NCBI RefSeq assembly: GCF_036884845.1
Contig: NZ_CP145732.1
Span: forward strand, 4,588,001-4,652,000
DNA: 64,000 nucleotides
Direction of reading: 5' to 3'
DNA from: Pseudomonas sp. MAG733B
GTDB taxonomy: Bacteria > Pseudomonadota > Gammaproteobacteria > Pseudomonadales > Pseudomonadaceae
Positions 1-7,743 of the stretch are shown here, in pieces (within the stretch, counting starts at the first letter, position 1; every line of letters begins with the position of its first letter). The notes under the pieces are model-generated. The model did no database searches. It was not told the DNA's origin and worked only from the letters and a program-made list of their open reading frames with translations. The position numbers and the translations under genes are program-made.

Positions 1-1313
1 TTGACGTTGTGGTTCACCGAACCGTAGTAGCCACGGTTGGAGAATTTGTTGGCGATTGCCTTGGGCAGTTTGAACTGCTCGGCGATCTCGACCATGGTGT
101 AACCCTTGTTGATCATCCGCAGGGTTTCGTCGTTGATGTAGCGGTACATGTCACGCTGGGAAGACAACTGCTCGCGTACCTCCTTGTTACCCCAGACTGG
201 CCAGTGGTGCATGGCATACATCACTTGGACATCGTCGCCCCACAGCTTGAGTGCCTCGTTGAGGTATTTTGACCACGGCAACGGTTCACGGATCTTCGCG
301 CCGCGCAACGAGTAAGTGTTGTGCAGGGTGTGGGTGGAGTCTTCGGCGGTGTTGAGCGCTTTCTTCTCCTTGATGTAATAGAGCATCTCAGCGGGCGCTT
401 CACTGCCAGGGGCGTATAGGAACTGGTACGTCAGGCCGTCAATGACATGGGTTTCGCCGGTCGCCTTGATGATGTCGGTCGGCGGGATCAGCGTCACCGT
501 GCCCGCCGATGTCGTGGTGCCCAGACCGGCACCCAATTGACCGGTCGGAGCCGGAGGCAACAGGTTGCCGTACATGTAGCTGGCGCGACGACTCATGGCG
601 GTCCCGGCCATGACGTTTTCGGCTACCGCATGCTCGATGAATCCAAGCGGGGCGTAAATCTTCACCTTGCCGGCTTTCACATCCTCTTCGTTCACCACAC
701 CACGTACACCACCGTAGTGGTCAACATGGCTGTGGGTGTAAATCACCGCCACGACCGGCTTTTTCGGTCGATGCTGGTAATAAAGATCGAGTGCAGCCTT
801 GGCGGTTTCGGCAGAAATCAGCGGGTCGAACACGGTGATGCCATCCTTGCCCTCGACGATGGTCATATTCGACAGGTCGTAGTTGCGAACCTGATAGATA
901 CCGTCAGTCACCTCGAACAAGCCGGAAATGTTGATCAGCTGGGACTGCCGCCACAGACTGGGGTTGGTAGTATCCGGAGCCTCTTCGCCTTCTTTGATAA
1001 ACGCGTATTTGGCCGGGTCCCAGATTACATTGCCCGAGGTGCCCTTAATGACTGTCGATGGCAGGGGAGCAATAAATCCTTTGTGAGCCAGCTCAAAGGA
1101 CGTCTTGTCGTTGAACGGCAGCTCCTTGAGCAGCGCATTGTTAGCGGCTTTGGTGGCTTCCGATGCAGGCTTTGGTTTCTCGGTCTCTGCGGCGATAGCT
1201 TGGGTGGCTACTGCAATTGAAGCTACCAAGGAACAGATGACCCCTGTCGTTTTGAGGGTGCGCCACTCGCCACGAAGCAAACTCTTACTTGGCGCCTTCA
1301 TACTGAATTTCAT
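1..1313 (-). CDS. Alkylsulfatase, metallo-beta-lactamase fold (partial, 3' end outside window)
   Basis: About 437 codons are visible and the C-terminus runs off the left edge. The product begins MKFSMKAPSK and has a hydrophobic, Ala-rich signal sequence ending near AIAAE, so it is probably exported. The zinc site THSHVDHYGG (near 710-745) is the HxHxDH signature of metallo-beta-lactamase-fold alkylsulfatases. The PAKYAFI, SNMTIVEGKDG, MSRRASYMYGN, MHHWPVWGN and RGYYGSVNHN segments match the SdsA/Pisa1 type, which hydrolyse alkyl sulfate esters to alcohol and sulfate. The ATG at 1313 follows an AGGAG at 8 bases. It is not certain whether the preferred substrates are primary (SDS-like) or secondary sulfates. 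Confidence 0.9.
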   Translation of the reverse strand, partial: MKFSMKAPSKSLLRGEWRTLKTTGVICSLVASIAVATQAIAAETEKPKPASEATKAANNALLKELPFNDKTSFELAHKGFIAPLPSTVIKGTSGNVIWDPAKYAFIKEGEEAPDTTNPSLWRQSQLINISGLFEVTDGIYQVRNYDLSNMTIVEGKDGITVFDPLISAETAKAALDLYYQHRPKKPVVAVIYTHSHVDHYGGVRGVVNEEDVKAGKVKIYAPLGFIEHAVAENVMAGTAMSRRASYMYGNLLPPAPTGQLGAGLGTTTSAGTVTLIPPTDIIKATGETHVIDGLTYQFLYAPGSEAPAEMLYYIKEKKALNTAEDSTHTLHNTYSLRGAKIREPLPWSKYLNEALKLWGDDVQVMYAMHHWPVWGNKEVREQLSSQRDMYRYINDETLRMINKGYTMVEIAEQFKLPKAIANKFSNRGYYGSVNHNV

Positions 1314-1672
1314 CTTCCAAGCTCCTTTTAGTCGAAATGCGCTACACCAAAGCCGTAGCAGCAGGCTCAAATAAAAGTAGTTCCTGATGAAAATAAGTCG
1401 AGAAATCCAGATCCCATTCGGATCGATGGGATTGTTTTAGGCAAAATCGAACCGCGCGAGACTGATCACAAATACCAGTTTTTTGGCGGACGCCCAAGAG
1501 CTGCCCAACGGCAGTTTTGCGTTGGAAACAGTCCTTCTGCTTAGACAGAATTTAGTTGTATTGCATCGACCGGTTGAATCCACAGTCGTTGGCTGCCCTC
1601 TAAAACAGGCAGCCATGGGTCTGAGCAGCCCTCCCCGACTGACAACGATCGAACCCCGCACACCCTTCACAC
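1314..1672. other. Intergenic region upstream of the alkylsulfatase
   Basis: About 360 bases without a convincing gene; small ORFs on both strands lack a ribosome site or recognisable content. It holds the alkylsulfatase promoter on the minus strand. One inverted repeat, ATCCCAT-N8-ATGGGAT at 1411-1432, lies roughly 100 bases upstream of the sulfatase start and could be an operator, but nothing else supports this. Confidence 0.4.
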
Positions 1673-3532
1673 TCACACCTGATCCATAGCCTCGACCACG
1701 CCCTGATCCTCACCCAGGAACCCGCCACTCTGATGCTGCCAAAGCCGCGCATAGATGCCGTTCTTCGCGAGCAGTTCGGTGTGGGTGCCCTGTTCGATGA
1801 TGCGTCCGTCATCCATGACAACCAGTCGATCCATCGCCGCAATCGTGGACAGCCGATGGGCGATGGCGATCACGGTTTTACCCTCCATCATTTCATCAAG
1901 GCTTTCCTGAATAGCCACTTCGACTTCCGAATCCAGAGCGCTGGTCGCCTCGTCAAGCAGCAGAATCGGGGCGTTCTTGAGCATCACTCGGGCAATCGCG
2001 ACGCGCTGGCGCTGGCCGCCCGACAGCTTGATGCCGCGCTCACCGACCAGGGTGTCGTAGCCGGTGTGGCCTTGCCGGTCGCTCAGTTGGCTGATGAATT
2101 CATGGGCCTGGGCACTGGCCGCGGCGCTGCGGATTTGTGCGTCGGTCGCATCGGGACGGCCGTAGGCGATGTTGTCGCGAATGGAACGGTGCAACAGGGA
2201 AGTGTCCTGGGTGACCATGCCGATGGCACCACGCAGGCTGTCTTGTGTCACTTTTGCGATGTCTTGCCCGTCGATGCGAATCTGCCCGCTGTCGACATCA
2301 TAGAATCGCAGCAGCAGGTTGATCAGCGTGGATTTGCCTGCGCCTGAACGGCCAACCAGGCCGATTTTTTCGCCCGCGCGAATGTTCAGGCTCAGGCCAT
2401 CGAGCACCTGGCGTTCGCCACTGTAGTTGAAGCTCACCTTATCGAAAGTCACAGCGCCGCCGGAGGTCACCAGCACGCCCGCGTCCGGTGCATCTTGCAC
2501 CTTGGGGCCGCGGGTAAACGTCGCCATGCCATCCTGCACGGTGCCGATGCTCTCGAACAGCGAGGTCATTTGCCACATGATCCAGTGCGACATGCCATTG
2601 ATACGCAACGCCATGGCGGTGATTGCCGCCACGGCACCAGCGCCGACCTCGCCCTGATGCCATAACCACAGCGCATAACCGCCGGCGGCCATGATCAACG
2701 CCACCACCAATGCCTGGTTGACGATCTCGAACTGGCTGACCAGGCGCATCTGACGAAAGCCGGTTTGCTTGAAATCCTCCATCGCTGCTCGCGCGAAGTG
2801 CGCTTCGCGATTGGAGTGGGAGAACAGCTTCACCGTCGTGATATTGGTGTAGGCGTCCGAGATACGCCCGGTCATCAGCGACCGCGCATTGGCTTGTTCC
2901 TGGCCGACTTTCCCCAAGCGCGGCACGAAGTACATCATGGCCAGCCCGAACAGCACGACCCAGGCAACGAAAGGCAGCATCAGCTTCAGTGCGAAGCCGC
3001 CGGCCAATGCGATGATCGCGATGAAATACACCCCGATCCCGGGGGCGATCTCGATCAGGGTGAATAGCACGTCGCGCACCGCTAGCGCAGTCTGCATTAC
3101 CTTGGTGGTGACCCGGCCGGAAAACTCATCGGAAAAAAACGAAAGGCTTTGCCGCAGCATCAGGCGATGGAAATCCCAGCGCAGTCGCAACGGTAAGTTA
3201 ATCGCCAATATCTGGTGCTGCACCATGGTGCGCAACGCCACCAGCCCGACACTGGTCACCATGACGATGCCCATGCCCCACAACACGCGGGTTTCCTGCG
3301 CAGCCGCCTCGCCACCAGCCTGCCAGGTCGAGAGCAGATCCACGACCTGCCCGAGGAAGGAAAAAAGCCAGGCTTCGTAAATCGACACAGCGGCACTGAG
3401 CAACGTAAGCGCAAGGATGTAACCGCGGGCGCCCCGCGTACAGGCCCACAGGAATCGAGCCAGGCCGTTGGGTGGCGGTGGCACCTCGTCGGGCGGGAAA
3501 GGGTCGAGTCTTCGTTCAAACGCACGAAGCAT
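1673..3532 (-). CDS. ABC exporter half-transporter (fused permease/ATPase)
   Basis: 619 residues beginning MLRAFERRLDPFPPDEVPPP. The N-terminal half is a six-helix exporter domain (about residues 25-330) and the C-terminal half is the nucleotide-binding domain. Walker A GLVGRSGAGKST, signature LSGGQRQRVAIAR, Walker B ILLLDEATSALD and the H-loop AHRLSTI are all intact. This is the MsbA/MdlB/YddA-like architecture that works as a homodimer exporting lipids or drugs; the substrate cannot be told from sequence. The ATG at 3532 was chosen because the longer upstream reading frame runs into the divergent promoter region and is not family-like. Stands alone, divergent from the lipoprotein gene. Confidence 0.88.
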   Translation of the reverse strand: MLRAFERRLDPFPPDEVPPPPNGLARFLWACTRGARGYILALTLLSAAVSIYEAWLFSFLGQVVDLLSTWQAGGEAAAQETRVLWGMGIVMVTSVGLVALRTMVQHQILAINLPLRLRWDFHRLMLRQSLSFFSDEFSGRVTTKVMQTALAVRDVLFTLIEIAPGIGVYFIAIIALAGGFALKLMLPFVAWVVLFGLAMMYFVPRLGKVGQEQANARSLMTGRISDAYTNITTVKLFSHSNREAHFARAAMEDFKQTGFRQMRLVSQFEIVNQALVVALIMAAGGYALWLWHQGEVGAGAVAAITAMALRINGMSHWIMWQMTSLFESIGTVQDGMATFTRGPKVQDAPDAGVLVTSGGAVTFDKVSFNYSGERQVLDGLSLNIRAGEKIGLVGRSGAGKSTLINLLLRFYDVDSGQIRIDGQDIAKVTQDSLRGAIGMVTQDTSLLHRSIRDNIAYGRPDATDAQIRSAAASAQAHEFISQLSDRQGHTGYDTLVGERGIKLSGGQRQRVAIARVMLKNAPILLLDEATSALDSEVEVAIQESLDEMMEGKTVIAIAHRLSTIAAMDRLVVMDDGRIIEQGTHTELLAKNGIYARLWQHQSGGFLGEDQGVVEAMDQV

Positions 3533-3672
3533 GGTGTTCTCCAAAACGATCAAGTTGAGGGGATTCTGCCAGCGTTGGAAAATGACAGCTAAGCTTCTTT
3601 CTAATTTCGGGCGTATTGAGCAGATTGCGTTTTGCTTGGTAAGGCCTTCGCAATCGTCTCGGAGGGGAGCCA

Positions 3673-3933
3673 ATGAAACGCTATGCAATGCTCATCGCGA
3701 TCTCTTTGCTGACCACGGCTTGTCAGAGCACAAATGACGGCATCACCCGACTCGACAATTGTGTCTGCTATAAATCGCCCGAGAATAAGCATTTACAAGC
3801 ATCGCAAATAGCCTGGAAAGACCCCGATACGCTGCAGAAACAGTTCTCGCATTGCGTTTGCCGAGCCTTGATTGACCTGAAGGAGTTCGATGACCCAGGT
3901 AAACTTTTCGTGCCCGGGACGCAAATAAAATGA
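3673..3933 (+). CDS. Small putative lipoprotein
   Basis: 86 residues starting MKRYAMLIAISLLTTACQST. The n-h region followed by LTTAC is a good type II signal peptide with lipobox Cys at position 17, so the mature protein is probably a 70-residue lipoprotein. Four further cysteines occur as CVC and CVC pairs (NCVCYKS and HCVCRAL), which may form disulfides or bind metal. A GGAGGGGAG ribosome site lies just upstream. No family recognised. Confidence 0.7.
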   Translation: MKRYAMLIAISLLTTACQSTNDGITRLDNCVCYKSPENKHLQASQIAWKDPDTLQKQFSHCVCRALIDLKEFDDPGKLFVPGTQIK

Positions 3934-3991
3934 GTGTCGGATCAAGCTATGCCATGGCCCCATCAGCGAAGGTCGACTGTTACCCCTGACT

Positions 3992-4225
3992 TCAGGGCCG
4001 TAGAAGCGCTTCATGAATTTCGATTGAAGGAACAGCTCCCTCCCCTCGCCGACTATCGAGCCAACGCCTGGTTTTGCTCACATCGAATATTTGACCTTGC
4101 TCCATCAGCATCATGAGGAGCTCATCCGACACGCGATAACGACCACATTCCGGACAATCCCGCTCTTCCCAGGGGCCGTGACATTGAATGCGCTGCGCAG
4201 TACCGACACATATAAGACAATTCAT
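3992..4225 (-). CDS. Small zinc-ribbon-like protein, unknown function
   Basis: 77 residues if started at the ATG at 4225 (MNCLICVGTA), preceded by a GGTGA at 6 bases; an upstream ATG would add four residues. CLIC near the N-terminus and CPEC about 20 residues later form a CxxC-CxxC pair, as in a small zinc ribbon. The rest (RYRVSDELLMMLMEQGQ, RRWLDSRRG) looks like a real amphipathic protein rather than a shadow frame. No competing gene on the other strand. Function unknown. Confidence 0.5.
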   Translation of the reverse strand: MNCLICVGTAQRIQCHGPWEERDCPECGRYRVSDELLMMLMEQGQIFDVSKTRRWLDSRRGEGAVPSIEIHEALLRP

Positions 4226-4462
4226 CGCGATCACCATAGCCGGGAGTGTGTCAGACGGTCGCGAGCTAATCGTGATCGTGTTTGAAGTCACCGCCGAGCG
4301 TGTTGAGAAACGGGTGATGGGTCGACAGGAAACCCCAGGCAGAGTTCGATGGCGTGTCGCTTACAGTACAAACAGGTCGCATCCACCGCTCAACGACGCC
4401 CCGTCTGTAATTATCACGACCGGATCTTGTCAACCGTTCGAGTGACTTGGGAGGTGAACGTC

Positions 4463-4699
4463 TTGGCTTATCTTGATTGGGTTCAATGGCCCGCTATGGT
4501 GGTGACAGTGCTCGCTGCATGGCTGATCGGGTCTCAACGTCCAGGCCGGAGAATGACAGGTTTCATCAGCTTTATTATCAGCAACGTTTTGTGGGTGATC
4601 TGGGGCGTACACGCCGAAGCCTACGCGCTGATCGCCCTGCAGTTTTGCCTGTGCGCCATGAACCTTCGCGGGTTCAGAAAGAACCTGGATAGCCAGTGA
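4463..4699 (+). CDS. Small inner-membrane protein, two to three helices
   Basis: 78 residues from a TTG start at 4463, chosen because GGGAGG sits about 7 bases upstream and because residues further upstream look non-coding. It starts LAYLDWVQWPAMVVTVLAAW. Hydrophobic helices cover about residues 7-22, 32-46 and 48-63, with a basic tail (RGFRKNL). Similar small proteins are widespread in Pseudomonas without a known role. The resemblance to one module of a PnuC/PQ-loop transporter is only superficial. Confidence 0.6.
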   Translation: MAYLDWVQWPAMVVTVLAAWLIGSQRPGRRMTGFISFIISNVLWVIWGVHAEAYALIALQFCLCAMNLRGFRKNLDSQ

Positions 4700-4817
4700 T
4701 GCTTTTCCAAACGAGGAGCGCTCATACCGCATTTGGCACCTTGCAGGTCGTCTGCCATAGGGACATTTTTCCACTGCTATGCTGATTGCATCTGTTTCTG
4801 CACTAGAGACGATCATC

Positions 4818-5396
4818 ATGTCAGCACAAGGCAGGCATTCCCCGTTCAGGTTCAAGGTAATGGCCTACCCGGCTGGAATTTTCCTTGTCACTTGGGCTGC
4901 CATAAAGCTGCTCGACACTCACTTCGACCTGACGTTGTCAGCAGATACCACGGGCTGGCTACTGCGTTTTTGGGATTGGCTCTTGCTGGAAACGCCAATG
5001 CCGAATTGGTCACTGATGATTATCGCGATTTTACTCAGCACTATGTCTGTAGCGATTTATTACGCCCGCATCACTGATGGAACTTACGGCGAGTTACACG
5101 AGATAGAGCGGAAAGTTTACAAAAAAAACAACCCTCAATTTCCAAAGCTGACAGATAACCAAACGCTGCTGATGGAAGCATTGGCCTATCATGCGAACTT
5201 CAGAAAAGTTGCAAACCTGGACTCGATTTGCAAGCTTGTCTCACTCAGCACATTGGAAGTTGAAGCCGGTCTGAAGCAACTCCAGGCGAAACGTCTTGTG
5301 GAGCAAAAAGTGACAAGGGGCACATTCGGCGCCACCACTTTTGAACTTACCTTGACAGGTAAGGATTACGCATTAGAGAGACTTCAACTAACGTAG
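4818..5396 (+). CDS. Membrane protein with C-terminal winged-helix-like domain
   Basis: 192 residues if begun at MSAQGRHSPF (ATG 4818); an in-frame ATG at 4779 lacks a ribosome site. Two membrane helices (about residues 12-30 and 60-83) are followed by a linker with GELHEIERKVYKKNNPQ and a C-terminal domain. That domain (KLTDNQTLLMEALAYHANF through SLSTLEVEAGLKQLQAKRL to a beta-hairpin TTFELTLTGKDYA) reads like a winged helix. A membrane-tethered DNA- or protein-binding role is possible. No family name recognised. Confidence 0.65.
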   Translation: MSAQGRHSPFRFKVMAYPAGIFLVTWAAIKLLDTHFDLTLSADTTGWLLRFWDWLLLETPMPNWSLMIIAILLSTMSVAIYYARITDGTYGELHEIERKVYKKNNPQFPKLTDNQTLLMEALAYHANFRKVANLDSICKLVSLSTLEVEAGLKQLQAKRLVEQKVTRGTFGATTFELTLTGKDYALERLQLT

Positions 5397-5458
5397 GATA
5401 GCTGCGGGCTTCACGATGAGCGCATTGGCTGTCGACCGGCAGGGCCGGAGGAGGCAAT

Positions 5459-6655
5459 TTGAAACCATTTCCGCTCAGACCTGGCGCCTCTTTGGACATG
5501 TTTCTTCAAGCGTGTCTGCCTCGCCGAGACGCGGTTCCGCCAACCTTGACGGAAAAAGCCATCATCCCGGGCATCCCTGATGCTCGCTACAGGCTGGACC
5601 ATGACCAGACCCCTTTCATTGAGGATGCGGTTCAGTCCAACAAACGTGAGAGCCTGTTGCTCGCCGACTCCGGAAAGCCGAACGATGTCCTGCCGCTGGC
5701 ACACATGCTGGCAGTTTCCGGCGGTGGAGATGCAGGCGCATTCGCAGCGGGGCTGATTGCCGGATGGACTACGCATGGGACCCGCCCCATTTTCAAGGTC
5801 GTCACAGGCATTAGCGCGGGCGCCCTCGTCGCCCCGTTTGCCTACCTGGGGTCTGAATATGACGGCGTGATTCGTTACGTCTCCAACGCAATCGGTCCAA
5901 AAGACATTTTTCATTCGCGAAACGTGTTAACGCGTTTTGCCAGCGACGGGATAGCGGACAGCAAGCCACTGTCGCGGCTCATCGCAAAATACGTCACGGC
6001 AGAGATTCTTGCGACGATTGCGCTGGAATATTCCAAAGGACGAATTCTGCTGATCGGCACCACTGACCTTGATTCAGGGCGGCCAGTCACCTGGAACATG
6101 GGCGCTATTGCCGCAAGCCAAGCACCGGGAGCGCTCGAACTCTTTCGCAGCATCATGCTCGCTTCCATGAGTATTCCCGGTGCAGTCTCGCCGGTCATGA
6201 TCGATGTGGAGGTTGACGGCAAACAGTTTCAGGAAATGCACGTGGACGGCGGGGTCATCACGCAAGTGTTTCTATACCCACCCAACACTGTGATGGCGCT
6301 GAGCAAAGCCGTCGGAGCCCCTTTGCGACTCGACCGCCATTTCTATGTCATTCGTAACGGGACACTGGAGCCACAGTGGTCCGGGACCAAACGCCGTACA
6401 TTGAGCATCGGCGGTCGCGCCATCAGCGCATTGATTCAAACTCAGGGGATCAGTGACCTGGAGCGAATTTACCGTATGGCGCAGCAGGATGGAGCGGATT
6501 TCAATCTTGCGTACATTGACTCCGACTTCAACTTTCCGCACCTGCGGAAATTCGATGGCGAGTACATGAAGCGTCTATTCGATTACGCCTTTCAACTTAG
6601 CGTAAAGGGCTATCCTTGGCATAAATCGCCGTACTCGGAAAACACCAAACGATAA
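5459..6655 (+). CDS. Patatin-like phospholipase
   Basis: 398 residues, TTG start at 5459 directly behind GGAGGAGG. The patatin core begins near residue 85: the oxyanion motif SGGGDAGAFAAGL, the nucleophile elbow GISAG and the catalytic-dyad aspartate in VDGG (HVDGGVI) are all present. The family cleaves acyl chains from membrane lipids with a Ser-Asp dyad. The N-terminal 80 residues lack a clear Sec signal, though a short hydrophobic stretch (LDMFLQACLP) resembles a weak lipobox region, as in some lipoprotein patatins. Monocistronic by spacing. Confidence 0.85.
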   Translation: MKPFPLRPGASLDMFLQACLPRRDAVPPTLTEKAIIPGIPDARYRLDHDQTPFIEDAVQSNKRESLLLADSGKPNDVLPLAHMLAVSGGGDAGAFAAGLIAGWTTHGTRPIFKVVTGISAGALVAPFAYLGSEYDGVIRYVSNAIGPKDIFHSRNVLTRFASDGIADSKPLSRLIAKYVTAEILATIALEYSKGRILLIGTTDLDSGRPVTWNMGAIAASQAPGALELFRSIMLASMSIPGAVSPVMIDVEVDGKQFQEMHVDGGVITQVFLYPPNTVMALSKAVGAPLRLDRHFYVIRNGTLEPQWSGTKRRTLSIGGRAISALIQTQGISDLERIYRMAQQDGADFNLAYIDSDFNFPHLRKFDGEYMKRLFDYAFQLSVKGYPWHKSPYSENTKR

Positions 6656-6854
6656 AAACCCGCTAAAAGATTGAGGCAATCTGGCGCACCGGCGTCATTG
6701 AATCAACTACTCCGCGTTTCTGGCCGCCCTGCCCGCTCATGTTCAGGAGACTCTCAATCTGGAACGCTAGATTCCAGAATTAATGAATACAGCCCCAGAT
6801 GGGTTCGCTTGCCTGTACTTTCACAAATCCGCTTTATAAAAAGGAATTTTACCG

Positions 6855-7301
6855 GTGTCCGAACATCGCATTCGCCCCCTCGCCCTCTGCATCTTTCATC
6901 ATCTTGGCAAGATTTTGGTCAATCAGTTTCACGATACCGAGGAACAACGAATCCTCTATCGCCCCATCGGCGGCGGCATCGAATTTGGCGAGAGAAGTGC
7001 CGATGCGATAGTCAGGGAGGTGCAGGAAGAGTTGGGTTTGCCGATTCATGGCGTTCGCCTGCTGGGTACTCTGGAAAGCCTCTTCACCTACGCCGGCAAG
7101 CCAGGGCACGAAATCGTCCAGATCTATGACGCGACATTCGACGACGTGCTTGTCTACGAAAAAAACGAGATAGAAGGTCAGGAAAGCAACGGGGCGGTTT
7201 TCCATGCCAAATGGTGCGACAGCACGAACTTCAGCCCCGCCTCCCCTTTGGTGCCTGAAGGCCTGCTCGACCTGCTCAAGTCCCTTTCGCTGCTGAAGTA
7301 A
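6855..7301 (+). CDS. Nudix hydrolase
   Basis: 148 residues from a GTG start at 6855 with AAGGA about 9 bases upstream. The Nudix box GGIEFGE...REVQEELGL fits GX5EX7REUXEEXGU with all acidic metal ligands in place. Nudix enzymes hydrolyse nucleoside-diphosphate-linked compounds; the specific substrate cannot be inferred. Isolated by position. The upstream gap contains a CTGGAA-N7-TTCCAG inverted repeat at 6759-6777 of unknown meaning. Confidence 0.85.
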   Translation: MSEHRIRPLALCIFHHLGKILVNQFHDTEEQRILYRPIGGGIEFGERSADAIVREVQEELGLPIHGVRLLGTLESLFTYAGKPGHEIVQIYDATFDDVLVYEKNEIEGQESNGAVFHAKWCDSTNFSPASPLVPEGLLDLLKSLSLLK

Positions 7302-7375
7302 GCCACAGGGTGAATGGGCCGATTGATGGAAACCTCGGCACTGGTGACCGGCGGCTTTCACCGAGCAAGGTACCG

Positions 7376-7596
7376 TTATGCCCCGATCAGGCGGGCACGA
7401 CAGTGCTGCATCCCTTTGGCGATCTGCTTTTCGATGGTGCGCTCCTTGATATCCAACTGCATAGCGATCTCACGCAGGGTGAATCCTTCGCAACGGGAGA
7501 GCAGAAACACAGCTCGGTATTTTTCCGGCAGGCCTTGAGTTCCTCGTAGTGGATCTCAACCAGTTGGGTCAAAGAAGGATGTTTACAGGAGGCCAT
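7376..7596 (-). pseudogene. Remnant of a FecI-type ECF sigma factor (internal deletion plus frameshift)
   Basis: The minus strand from ATG 7596 encodes MASCKHPSLTQLVEIHYEEL, the typical N-terminus of FecI-like sigma factors (start of region 2). The reading frame then shifts, and another frame encodes LPEKYRAVFLLSRCEGFTLR followed by EIAMQLDIKERTIEKQIAKG and a TAA at 7376, which is sigma region 4 with its helix-turn-helix. Normal family length is about 160-170 residues; here only about 20 plus about 50 remain, so most of region 2 and the linker are missing and the parts are out of frame. No FecR anti-sigma gene is beside it. It is adjacent to and divergent from a TonB receptor, the usual partner. 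Confidence 0.85.
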
Positions 7597-7641
7597 TAGT
7601 GAGAATGATCAGGTCCAGGGAATGTGCCGGACGCTGTCACA

Positions 7642-7661
7642 TATGATAAATGTTCTCAAAT
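7642..7661 (+). promoter_or_regulatory. Candidate Fur box 1
   Basis: TATGATAAATGTTCTCAAAT resembles the Fur GATAAT-type operator. It is repeated almost exactly 57 bases downstream. Position fits iron control of the divergent sigma remnant and of the receptor gene. Confidence 0.55.
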
Positions 7662-7698
7662 AGGTATAAAACCCATTCCTCAATGATTAACGCATGCG

Positions 7699-7718
7699 TA
7701 TGATAGTTATTCTCAAAT
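7699..7718 (+). promoter_or_regulatory. Candidate Fur box 2
   Basis: TATGATAGTTATTCTCAAAT, 18 of 22 positions like the copy at 7642 when both are extended by two bases, ends about 25 bases before the receptor ATG. This is where a Fur repressor would block transcription or overlap the transcription start. Confidence 0.6.
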
Positions 7719-7743
7719 AACACCAATTCATATGTGAGTTCGC

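Noticed and set aside
447..1220. 257-codon plus-strand frame over the alkylsulfatase
   Set aside because: Antisense to a clear metallo-beta-lactamase-fold enzyme; no start signal or family.
6759..6777. CTGGAA-N7-TTCCAG palindrome as a LexA or other operator
   Set aside because: It does not match the Pseudomonas LexA consensus and has no second copy in a related promoter.
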